Below are positions 29,492 to 36,520 of a stretch of 46,507 nucleotides of DNA, piece after piece (position 1 is the stretch's first letter; each line of letters begins with the position of its first letter). A program made the position numbers and the translations under genes. The notes under the pieces were generated by a model that was given only the letters and a program-made list of their open reading frames with translations, was not told where the DNA came from and did not search any database. The DNA comes from a virus: positions 1-46,507 of IMG/VR virus record IMGVR_UViG_3300021960_000134, one strand, 5' to 3'.

Positions 29492-30081
29492 TGGCCGAAG
29501 GGTACCCTAACTGGTTTGAGAAAACCACCGCAAAAACCTATTTCATAAGAAATTTGATGCCGCTAGCAGGTCAACAGATAGATTGTCTTCAGATTGGTGC
29601 TTACACAGGCGATGCAACACAGTGGCTTTTTGACAATGTCCTTACCCACCCCGAATCAACTTTGACAGACGTAGACCCTTGGACAGGGTCGGACGAGCCA
29701 GTACACAAAACTTTAGACTGGACGTCAGTAGAAGAAACTTACTTAAATCGTCACAAAGAAAAAATTGAGTCAGGTAGACTCAAGGTCTTTAAAGGCACTA
29801 GCGACGAGTTCTTTAGTTCGGAAGATGGTAAGCGAGGATTTCACTTTATTTACATTGATGGAAACCACGAAGCAGCACAAGTTTTAAAAGATGGCTTAAA
29901 TGCAATTTATAGGACTGGCATCGGAAGTATTGTAGCTTTTGATGACTATCTTTGGACTCTAGGAAAAGGCCTCTGGGCAGACCCAAAGCCAGCGGTGGAT
30001 GCCATCTACTACTGCCATTCAAATAAATTTGAAATTATAGATAAAGGGACTCAAGTATGGCTAAAAAGGACCAGTCTTTAA
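29491..30081 (+). CDS. Class I SAM-dependent methyltransferase
   Basis: 196 residues, TAATG overlap. Motif I region DCLQIGAYTGDATQW (31-45), acidic motif DVDPWTGSD (60-68), and FIYIDGNHEAAQVLKDG (119-135) are the pattern of the Methyltransf_24 family, which often acts on sugars or small molecules. It overlaps the following glycosyltransferase gene by 25 bases, so a role in glycan tailoring is reasonable inference. Confidence 0.75.
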   Translation: MAEGYPNWFEKTTAKTYFIRNLMPLAGQQIDCLQIGAYTGDATQWLFDNVLTHPESTLTDVDPWTGSDEPVHKTLDWTSVEETYLNRHKEKIESGRLKVFKGTSDEFFSSEDGKRGFHFIYIDGNHEAAQVLKDGLNAIYRTGIGSIVAFDDYLWTLGKGLWADPKPAVDAIYYCHSNKFEIIDKGTQVWLKRTSL

Positions 30082-31139
30082 AAGTTGCCGTTTACTGCAT
30101 TGCTCTTAACGAAGAGCAATTTGTCGAAAGATGGTACGAAAGTGCAAAAGAGGCAGATTACCTCTTAATTGCAGATACAGGTAGTACGGATGGTACCCGT
30201 GAAACTGCAATAAAGCTCGGAATCAACGTAATCGATGTAAAAGTGCGTCCTTGGCGTTTTGACGATGCCCGCAATGCATCGCTCGTAGCCATTCCAGAAG
30301 ACATTGACTACTGTATTGCCCTAGATATGGATGAAATCCTTCTTCCTGGCTGGAAAGACCATTTGGTAGACGCCCTTAAGAATGGCTGGACACGTCCTAG
30401 ATATCAATACACGTGGAATTGGCTGGATGAGGCGGAAACTGTGCCAAGTCTTCAGTATGGCGGTGACAAGATACACGCACGTAAGGGCTACAGGTGGACA
30501 CACCCCGTCCACGAGGTCCTAAGAGCCTATGGCGACACAAAAGAGACTCAGGGGTGGGTTGGCTTAGAGATTCACCATCACCCAGACAACACAAAGTCAC
30601 GTGGACAGTACTTTCCACTGCTAAAAATGGCTGTAGACGAGCAGCCAGACGACGACAGAAACGCTTATTACTATGCTAGAGAGCTTTTCTTCCACGGTAT
30701 GTATGACCAAGCAATTGTCGAGTTTAAACGCCACCTGAGCCTTCCTAGAGCCACTTGGGCCCCAGAGAGAGCCGCTTCCATGAGGTATTTAGCCAAGATG
30801 GTGCCTGCCGAGCGTGAAAAATGGATTCTAGACGCAATTGCTCAAGCTCCAGGGCGTAGAGAGGCTTTAGTCGAATTGGCTCAGCACTACTATGAGGAGC
30901 AAAATTGGGCTAAATGCTTGGAATATGCCAAAAAGGCTCTAGACATCAAAGAAAAGCCACTTGACTTCCTTTGCGAAGCTTTTGCTTGGGGCTACCTCCC
31001 ATGGGATTTGGCTGCAATTTCAGCATATTACGTCGGAGATAGGGAAAACGCCCTTATTTACGGAACTAAGGCTTTGGAGCTAGAACCTGAAAATGAACGA
31101 CTTCAGGCAAATATGAGGTATTACGAACAAAAAGATTAA
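30057..31139 (+). CDS. Family 2 glycosyltransferase with C-terminal TPR region
   Basis: 360 residues. GT2 hallmarks: IALNEEQFVERW (15-26), IADTGSTDGTRE (38-49), DDARNASL (69-76) and DXD in IALDMDEIL (D90-M-D92). Residues about 180-355 are helical, with tetratricopeptide-like motifs (RNAYYYARELFFHGMYDQAI, NWAKCLEYAKKALD, ENALIYGTKALELEPENE). This GT2-TPR layout is known in bacteria and phages. Its stop codon shares bases with that of the convergent WhiB-like gene. Confidence 0.82.
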   Translation: MAKKDQSLKVAVYCIALNEEQFVERWYESAKEADYLLIADTGSTDGTRETAIKLGINVIDVKVRPWRFDDARNASLVAIPEDIDYCIALDMDEILLPGWKDHLVDALKNGWTRPRYQYTWNWLDEAETVPSLQYGGDKIHARKGYRWTHPVHEVLRAYGDTKETQGWVGLEIHHHPDNTKSRGQYFPLLKMAVDEQPDDDRNAYYYARELFFHGMYDQAIVEFKRHLSLPRATWAPERAASMRYLAKMVPAEREKWILDAIAQAPGRREALVELAQHYYEEQNWAKCLEYAKKALDIKEKPLDFLCEAFAWGYLPWDLAAISAYYVGDRENALIYGTKALELEPENERLQANMRYYEQKD

Positions 31140-31588
31140 TTTTTCTCTTTTTGCGTGTGATAGGCATCTACAGCATTTGCACTAGTTCTACTCTGCCAAG
31201 TAAAATGGCAATCGTCACAGCGTACAATACGCATTGTTGCCCATCTTCCTCCGTCTGGGCGCTCAACAGTTGCTGTCTTTAGTTTGTCAGTTTTTGCTCG
31301 GCAATAGGGACATAAAGGGAAACGCTTGTATCGCATTTCTTGTCCGTCCCAATTTACAGACAGAGTATTTCTAATTTGTTTGTAATCAAGACCGCCCCAG
31401 ATGCCCCAAAGTTGCTTATTGTCCAGTGCCCATTTGGCGCAATCCTTACGCACAGGGCAAGAGCCGCAAAGTTTCTTTGCTTCATATTGCTGAGAAGGTT
31501 TGTTGGCAAAAAAGTTGTCTATTTTGTCAGCGTTTTCTGGCTTTCCGCACTCTGCATCTTCATGCCAGTCAGGACTATTAAGAAACAA
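31136..31588 (-). CDS. WhiB-like regulator with C-terminal zinc ribbon
   Basis: 150 residues from a TTG preceded by GGAGG with six-base spacing; an upstream ATG at 31612 has no such site. The Wbl domain has the four iron-sulphur cysteines C14, C41, C44 and C50 (KKLCGSCPVRKDCAKWAL) and the GIWGG turn at 62-66. A second module with C93-x2-C96 and C124-x2-C127 (CPYC, CDDC) forms a zinc-ribbon pattern. Wbl proteins bind a [4Fe-4S] cluster and the sigma factor to control transcription; they are found in Actinobacteria and their phages. The ribbon fusion is unusual, as most phage WhiB proteins end shortly after GIWGG. Confidence 0.85.
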   Translation of the reverse strand: MFLNSPDWHEDAECGKPENADKIDNFFANKPSQQYEAKKLCGSCPVRKDCAKWALDNKQLWGIWGGLDYKQIRNTLSVNWDGQEMRYKRFPLCPYCRAKTDKLKTATVERPDGGRWATMRIVRCDDCHFTWQSRTSANAVDAYHTQKEKN

Positions 31589-31916
31589 AAGGAACCTCCA
31601 CAAATGTGGCATCCCAGTCGTATAGCTCGTTGTCTAGCTCGCAGTAGACGGGGTATCTTTCATCGTCATCCTCAAAGTAATACCCGCCTTTGCTAATCCA
31701 ACCCGAGTCAATAAGCCGAAAGGCCTCGCCAAGCGAGTCTGCCACACCTTCGAGGCGGAGCTGCTTAGCGAGGGCCTTCTTGGCAATCTCATCTTGGTCA
31801 AGATAGATGTGCTCCGTGAGGTAGAAAACTACGGAATCGGAGTGTATTTTTCTGGGAAAATCATCGCCTTCCCATATAAGCCATACTGGCTCTGCGATTG
31901 TCTTCTTACGTCTCAC
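31578..31916 (-). CDS. Hypothetical acidic protein upstream of the WhiB-like gene
   Basis: 112 residues from a GTG. It has many acidic and aromatic residues (SKGGYYFEDDDERYPVYCEL, DNELYDWDATFVEVPF). No family recognised. The start codon lies inside the 23-base palindrome at 31913, and the stop overlaps the WhiB-like start by 11 bases, so the two are co-expressed. Confidence 0.6.
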   Translation of the reverse strand: MRRKKTIAEPVWLIWEGDDFPRKIHSDSVVFYLTEHIYLDQDEIAKKALAKQLRLEGVADSLGEAFRLIDSGWISKGGYYFEDDDERYPVYCELDNELYDWDATFVEVPFVS

Positions 31917-31935
31917 ATATAAAACTTATATGTGA
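31913..31935. promoter_or_regulatory. 23-base operator-like palindrome at the head of the WhiB operon
   Basis: TCACATATAA and TTATATGTGA are perfect 10-base arms with an AAC spacer. It covers the start codon and the immediate upstream bases of the gene at 31578-31916. A TATAAG lies in it. The symmetry suggests a binding site for a dimeric regulator. Confidence 0.5.
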
Positions 31936-31965
31936 CTTAAGATAACTTTACCGTAAATTACAAAA

Positions 31966-32457
31966 TTAGTTTACTGGCCAAACGTAGTCGTATGTATCTG
32001 GTCTAGCACCAGTGTCTTCTGGCCACCCAAACTGCGAATACCACTCGTAGTCTTTGTTAAGTAGTGCCATACGGTGGCTAGATGCTATTTGGTCAAAAAG
32101 CTCTTTGTCTTTCATCCATGCAGGTAGACGGTGACTGTCTTGGGTAATACGGCCCAGTTTGACGGCTTGGATGTATGTCGTGACAGCTTTCTTGCCAATC
32201 GTAGACTTATAGCCGCGCTTCTCCCACTCCATGACCATCTTGACGATGTAGACAGTGAGAGCACCTTCGTGCCCTCGCCACATCTTAACAGCGGGGTGGT
32301 TACGCCAGCCTTTAGCTGTGCGGTGGTTGCCCTGTGGGTCCAGTTCCACAAGGTTCATTAGGATTTGCCAGCCCTCTAGGGCCTGCTTGTTTAGTCGTGC
32401 TCGGTCTAGGACCTGTGCAGTATCCGCCGAGCCAAGTAGCGGTACAAATGTTTGCAT
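31966..32457 (-). CDS. Pyrimidine-dimer DNA glycosylase-like protein
   Basis: 163 residues. TFVPLLGSADTAQVLDRARL, NKQALEGWQIL, HPAVKMWRGHEGALTVYIV and EWEKRGY follow the pattern of the MSMEG_6728/endonuclease V (DenV)-related family of pyrimidine dimer glycosylases. The N-terminus lacks the TRIN start of T4 DenV, so the match is to the relative family. A role in UV-damage repair of phage or host DNA is inferred. It has a promoter with consensus -35 (32464-32492). Confidence 0.6.
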   Translation of the reverse strand: MQTFVPLLGSADTAQVLDRARLNKQALEGWQILMNLVELDPQGNHRTAKGWRNHPAVKMWRGHEGALTVYIVKMVMEWEKRGYKSTIGKKAVTTYIQAVKLGRITQDSHRLPAWMKDKELFDQIASSHRMALLNKDYEWYSQFGWPEDTGARPDTYDYVWPVN

Positions 32458-32463
32458 AACTAT

Positions 32464-32492
32464 AAGGTAGCAGTAACTTAAATATTTGTCAA
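32464..32492 (-). promoter_or_regulatory. Sigma-70-like promoter for a leaderless transcript
   Basis: On the minus strand TTGACA (32492-32487), a 17-base spacer and TACCTT (32469-32464) are followed by six bases and the ATG at 32457. This is the clearest promoter in the window and places the expected start of transcription at or next to the start codon. Confidence 0.6.
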
Positions 32493-32756
32493 CTAAAAAC
32501 CAAAAGGCTTTGCAACACTCTGCTTTACAGAACCAAACACGGTTACCACAAATGTAGTACCGTCCATGTTCTGTGCAATGTCTGCAAGGTTTTTAGCTTC
32601 TGGGTAAGAGACTTTTAGCTCTAGGTTTACGTTATCTTCTACAGAATCCTCAGGGAGATTTAGGAAACTAGCTATACGCTTTATTGCTTCCTGCTTAGCT
32701 TCCGTGACATCGTCTGCAGAAATTTTAAACTCAAAAGAAGTTCTAACCACGCTCAT
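32493..32756 (-). CDS. Hypothetical protein
   Basis: 87 residues (TSFEFKISADDVTEAKQEAI, FVVTVFGSVKQSVAK). An alpha-beta small protein with no recognised family. It overlaps the preceding gene by one base in the minus-strand operon. Likely accessory. Confidence 0.6.
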   Translation of the reverse strand: MSVVRTSFEFKISADDVTEAKQEAIKRIASFLNLPEDSVEDNVNLELKVSYPEAKNLADIAQNMDGTTFVVTVFGSVKQSVAKPFGF

Positions 32757-33190
32757 TATCCCTTCCTAACTCGCTTCTCTAGCTTGTAGGGAGAATAGGG
32801 GGTGCCGTCTATTTCTGGCAACTTTCCGTCTGTGCTCTTGACGTAGATTTCTCCATAACGAACTCCAACCACCTTGCCGCGGCGACCATTGTGGATGGGT
32901 CCTGCGTCACCCGAATAAGCATCTGACTTAACTCTGACTTCGTCTGTGACGACAATTTGCCCAGGTTGTACTGGAATCCATACGTAGTCGTCATCATTCT
33001 CCTCTACTGTAAGCTGGTGACCCTTTATTAGCTTAGGAAGAATGTCGGCAATCTCGTCAATCATCCCATCGCTAAGCTTAGGCAGGTCCTTCCAAGTCTC
33101 TAAAAGCTTTAGGATAGCCTTACCTGAACCAACTTTAACCTTAGCGGCTTGCAGCTGTTCTTTAATCCACTCGTCATTAATTTCTGGCAT
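32756..33190 (-). CDS. Hypothetical protein with SH3-like C-terminal region
   Basis: 144 residues. An N-terminal helical part (EQLQAAKVKVGSGKAILKLL) and a C-terminal beta-rich part (IVVTDEVRVKSDAYSGDAGP, GRRGKVVGVRYGEIYV) with the look of a KOW/SH3-like barrel. Such domains are found in nucleic-acid and transcription proteins. The function is not known. It lies one base from the next gene in the operon. Confidence 0.55.
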   Translation of the reverse strand: MPEINDEWIKEQLQAAKVKVGSGKAILKLLETWKDLPKLSDGMIDEIADILPKLIKGHQLTVEENDDDYVWIPVQPGQIVVTDEVRVKSDAYSGDAGPIHNGRRGKVVGVRYGEIYVKSTDGKLPEIDGTPYSPYKLEKRVRKG

Positions 33191-34195
33191 TTATACTCTC
33201 TCCTTACTAGAGTCTAGCATTTGTTCAATTAATTGTTCCTTGGCTTCTGATGAACTAGGGAAATAATCCATGTAAGAGTTCCTCTGAGTAGAGGCTAAGG
33301 TCTGCCTCTGAGCAGGGGACATATCTTCTACTTGATAGCCCAGCATTGCCCAAGAAGAGCTGAAGTCTCTAGTTTCGGGCCAATATGTCACTATAGGCGT
33401 AGAAGTATTTAAGGCCTGAGATATTCGGTAATTCCACCAAATAATGTCGTTTCTCTCTTGAGGGGGTAGGAGCAGACCTACGCTGTTTTCAATAACTTCT
33501 TTTGCATATTCGTCATTTGTTTTACGACCAATCTTTGTGTTCTCTTGCGGAAAAGACAAAGTTTTGCTTATCGAGCTAATCCAAGAATTTTTTGGACTTT
33601 CTACGGCCCAAATATCTTTTCTACCGATTCTTGCTGGCTCAGGGTCAATCAGAAAAGAATCTAAATATATGGGCGTAAGATTTTCTGCAGAGGAGAAAGA
33701 AAGTATAGACGCAATCTTTTCTTCAGAGTTCCACGGCAAATAGGGATAAAGAATTTCTGGCCACTCGGAAACCATCATGTGGGCCGTGGCTTTTTCTACG
33801 AAAGTTTTATTTCTTTTGGCTGCCTCAAAGCCCTCTCTCCGAGAGTAAAAGTCTCCAAGAAGTATCGAGGGATTTTTAATGACAGCATTAATACTATTTT
33901 TGTATTGCCAAATCTGGGGACTGTCCACGACCAGTTTAAGTTTTGGAGAATCAAACATCAAAGAAAGAACGTTTAACGCACCATAAATTTTGTTTGCACT
34001 TAGTGCAGTGGGAGGCATGAATCCAAAAATAATTAAATCAAAGTTTTCTAAATCTCCCCTCTTCCAGTTAACGCTGGGGGAAGACCAAGTAATCTCGGCA
34101 TTAGCCGACAGGGCATCCTCAAGGATGCTAAAGATTGTCACGTTTTCAGGTCTCTTACAGTGATGAGACCCCATTCCAGTGAACAGTATTTTCAT
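33191..34195 (-). CDS. GT-B-like glycosyltransferase (putative)
   Basis: 334 residues. N-terminal KILFTGMGSHHCKRPENVTI and FDLIIFGFMPPTAL resemble the first Rossmann half of GT-B transferases; KLKLVVDSPQIW and the C-terminal ENSVGLLLPPQERNDIIWWN with RISQALNTSTPIVTYW fit the donor-binding half. No GT family could be named. A GAGG site precedes the ATG, and it follows the hairpin at 34214. It may take part in virion or host glycan modification (inference). Confidence 0.5.
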   Translation of the reverse strand: MKILFTGMGSHHCKRPENVTIFSILEDALSANAEITWSSPSVNWKRGDLENFDLIIFGFMPPTALSANKIYGALNVLSLMFDSPKLKLVVDSPQIWQYKNSINAVIKNPSILLGDFYSRREGFEAAKRNKTFVEKATAHMMVSEWPEILYPYLPWNSEEKIASILSFSSAENLTPIYLDSFLIDPEPARIGRKDIWAVESPKNSWISSISKTLSFPQENTKIGRKTNDEYAKEVIENSVGLLLPPQERNDIIWWNYRISQALNTSTPIVTYWPETRDFSSSWAMLGYQVEDMSPAQRQTLASTQRNSYMDYFPSSSEAKEQLIEQMLDSSKERV

Positions 34196-34213
34196 GTTTG
34201 CCTCGATTAATTT

Positions 34214-34241
34214 AAGCGGGGCACCCGAAGATGCCCCGCTT
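34214..34241 (-). terminator. Strong hairpin after the SSB-like gene
   Basis: Perfect 10-base arms AAGCGGGGCA and TGCCCCGCTT with an eight-base loop. It lies seven bases after the stop of the SSB-like gene on the minus strand. The U-run is short (TTAAATTAA), so termination may be partial. Confidence 0.7.
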
Positions 34242-34248
34242 TAATCAA

Positions 34249-34800
34249 CTAGAAAGGAGCGTCCTCGCTAGCACTTACAGGAGATGCAGGTGCTGGAGCG
34301 GGAGCTGGGGCAGCCGCAGCAGGTGCAGGTGCAGGTGCTGGAGCTGGTGCAGCAGCAGCTGTTGTTGCAGCAGCTGGAGCTGAAGTGGACGGGTAGTAGC
34401 TCTTAATTTCGTTGCTTGGCTTACCCTGATAAGTGCGAATTGCGACCTTACCGCGGAAAGTCCTTCCAACAAGAGCCTGCTCCACCTGAGCTGGTGAAGG
34501 GTTTGCCATCCAGTATTCCTTGCTGAGCCCTAGTGCAGAGCCCTTTGCAAAGAAGATGTTCATTGCAGTTTCGTTGTCTGGTGTGACAACCCACTGGTCC
34601 CAAACGCGGCGGCTAGAGTGTGGACCACCCTGAACCTCGTTAGTTAGCTTGAACATTAGCTTCCCTGTGGAAGCAGTAGTAGCGTTGGCCTCTAGGACCT
34701 TGAACTCGTAGTCACCCTCTGGGAGTGGCTCGTAGTTTGTCTTTGCAGCAGCATCGCCAGCCTTCTGGACGAGTGCAGCAAAATCAACTGTATTACTCAT
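34249..34800 (-). CDS. Single-stranded DNA-binding-like protein (DUF669-like)
   Basis: 183 residues. Residues 20-130 (YEPLPEGDYEFKVLEANAT, LMFKLTNEVQGGPHSSRRVW, VGRTFRGKVAIRTYQG) match the phage SSB-like DUF669 pattern. Residues 139-172 are an Ala-Pro repeat linker, and the protein ends in SEDAPF, like the acidic tip by which bacterial SSB recruits partner proteins. Its neighbour is a Sak4-like recombinase, which is known to act with phage SSB. Ala-Pro tract is encoded by repeated GCTCCAGC-type units. Confidence 0.7.
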   Translation of the reverse strand: MSNTVDFAALVQKAGDAAAKTNYEPLPEGDYEFKVLEANATTASTGKLMFKLTNEVQGGPHSSRRVWDQWVVTPDNETAMNIFFAKGSALGLSKEYWMANPSPAQVEQALVGRTFRGKVAIRTYQGKPSNEIKSYYPSTSAPAAATTAAAAPAPAPAPAPAAAAPAPAPAPASPVSASEDAPF

Positions 34801-34805
34801 TGGTA

Positions 34806-35573
34806 TTAACCTGCCTTCTTAGTTGTTGTTTCAGCCTTCTTCTCTCCGAAGACCATGTCCAGCATGCGTTCGACCCCAAGGTCTTGCTGCTGTACTACCT
34901 TACCTAGACGCCCTTGAACGCGCTCGCCAGCCTCGTACTCTGGAGTACGCTCGACGTACATGCGGCGTACCTTGAACGGTGCCTGTAGGGGGTCTGGATT
35001 TGGTTCCGTCTCCACCACAATTGCTCCAAGGATGTCATAGAAATATGGGGCCTGAATTGCTAGCTGGCCCTGAAGGTAAGGACGGTAAACGCCATCCTGA
35101 CCCTTACGTGCCATAGCAGTCAGAATCACAGCTTCTAGGGGCTGCGTTGGGTGCATCGTTAGGTCTCGGAGGTCACGAAGTAGTGCACCCATGTGGCGAA
35201 GTAGCTCGCCCCACTGCTGCATCTTCATCTGCTCTGTACCTGCGATATTGTCCATGCACTTGACCTGAAGCTCCGAGATGGAGTCAATAATCAAGGACTT
35301 GAACTGGTGCTTACCTGACTGTAACCACTGGAAAGTCTTCATGACAACGTCGTATTCGTTTACCTTGACTACGACAGTGTCCCAAGTCCCATCCGCTAGT
35401 GGCGGTTCCTCAGTCATGGGGTCCCAATACTTGATGTTGATTGGCAGGAAGCGGTGTCCTCCCTCAACGTCGAGCATTAGGCGTGGGTAAGGTGCCGTGA
35501 CTGCAAAGCTGGACTTACCAACCTTGGACTCGCCATAAACCATAATTGTTAAACTGCGTTCCACGTCTGACAT
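34806..35573 (-). CDS. Sak4-like RecA-fold recombinase
   Basis: 255 residues. Walker A GESKVGKSS (14-22), then MLDVEGGHRF and Walker B-like SLIIDSISELQ (about 93-103), and AVILTAMARKG with LQGQLAIQAPYFYDIL. These are the landmarks of the AAA_24/Sak4 branch of RecA-like ATPases. It binds single-stranded DNA and promotes annealing with SSB. It lies between the SSB-like and nuclease genes, forming a recombination cassette. Five bases separate it from the SSB gene. Confidence 0.8.
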   Translation of the reverse strand: MSDVERSLTIMVYGESKVGKSSFAVTAPYPRLMLDVEGGHRFLPINIKYWDPMTEEPPLADGTWDTVVVKVNEYDVVMKTFQWLQSGKHQFKSLIIDSISELQVKCMDNIAGTEQMKMQQWGELLRHMGALLRDLRDLTMHPTQPLEAVILTAMARKGQDGVYRPYLQGQLAIQAPYFYDILGAIVVETEPNPDPLQAPFKVRRMYVERTPEYEAGERVQGRLGKVVQQQDLGVERMLDMVFGEKKAETTTKKAG

Positions 35574-35575
35574 AT

Positions 35576-36520
35576 TTACTCACTTCCCTTCTGTTCTTCG
35601 ATTCCGTAATATCCGTAAGGGTCGGCGACCGCAAACGCATCGCTAAGTGCTGCTTCGGCGGCGGAACCGTCGTCGAATAGTGGGCAAATAGCGAAGAATT
35701 GACACTTCCACTTGCAGTCCCTGCTTGGCTTAGGGTATGCATGGCGGAAGTGACTCTCTCCTTCATCCAACGCCTCGCGGACGTCGAGCATGTCAGAGAG
35801 CACTCCTTCTAGCTGGTCTAGAAATGCACGGAGTGTAAACCTGTTGTGTCGAACTTCAATCTGGTCATAGAACGGTGGCTTTGCATAAGCACCACGCTTA
35901 ACCTTTCGGAGCATCGTAAAGATAGCACCGTCAGTGCGCTCACCTGTTTCGCCTTCTTGGACTTCGTCTAGAAGCATATAAGTCTTTACCTGCTCGTTCA
36001 TATGTGCCTGAGCACCAAAGTCAGCAAAAGACCCGCCGACTGTCTTAAAGTCACGAATCATACGAGCACCGTCAATCTTACGACGAACACGCATATCAAT
36101 CTTTCCCTGAAGAATGACCTTGCCATCCATCATTGGACGCTCAAGAATTTCCTCGGTAGAAATCAAGTCAAGCTCAGCGTCAATGCCCTCCTGCTCTACC
36201 CACTCTAGGTAGCCTTCCAACATCACGCGACCGAGGTCTGCATCTGCCTCTAGAGAAGAAGTGTCTCTAAACTCTGCTTGCATCTTGTCCATATCTTCTT
36301 TGACAAGGTCTGCATGAGCTTCTAGCAAGTCCTGTCCAGTTGAATAGTGCCTGTCAAGTGCTTCGTGTATGCGGGAGCCTAGAGCTAAGGCACCAGTAAA
36401 TTCTGTAACCTTTGGCTTTAGACGGCGGTAGTAGGTCAACCACCAACGCCTGCGGCAATCTTTAAATGTTTGAATCTCGGAGTTAGAGATTCTTACAGGG
36501 GTTGTCTGTACATCTGTCAT
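35576..36520 (-). CDS. Cas4/RecB-like PD-(D/E)XK nuclease
   Basis: 314 residues. Nuclease motifs: ISNSEIQTFKDCRRRWWLTY (C22), GSRIHEALD (H52), LQGKIDM (D142), RDFKTVGG (D157-F-K159) and QVKTYMLL. Cysteines C22, C269, C273 and C279 (RDCKWKCQFFAICP) match the iron-sulphur cluster of the Cas4/AddB-type nucleases. It probably processes DNA ends for recombination with the Sak4-like ATPase next to it. It overlaps the start of the SNF2 helicase stop by one base. Confidence 0.85.
   Translation of the reverse strand: MTDVQTTPVRISNSEIQTFKDCRRRWWLTYYRRLKPKVTEFTGALALGSRIHEALDRHYSTGQDLLEAHADLVKEDMDKMQAEFRDTSSLEADADLGRVMLEGYLEWVEQEGIDAELDLISTEEILERPMMDGKVILQGKIDMRVRRKIDGARMIRDFKTVGGSFADFGAQAHMNEQVKTYMLLDEVQEGETGERTDGAIFTMLRKVKRGAYAKPPFYDQIEVRHNRFTLRAFLDQLEGVLSDMLDVREALDEGESHFRHAYPKPSRDCKWKCQFFAICPLFDDGSAAEAALSDAFAVADPYGYYGIEEQKGSE

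Noticed and set aside
31589-31612. ATG start of the WhiB-like gene at 31612
   Set aside because: The downstream TTG at 31588 has a GGAGG site at the right spacing, and the extra residues are not part of the Wbl domain.
35278-35490. Plus-strand frame opposite the Sak4-like gene
   Set aside because: It lies wholly opposite a strong coding gene and has no family features.
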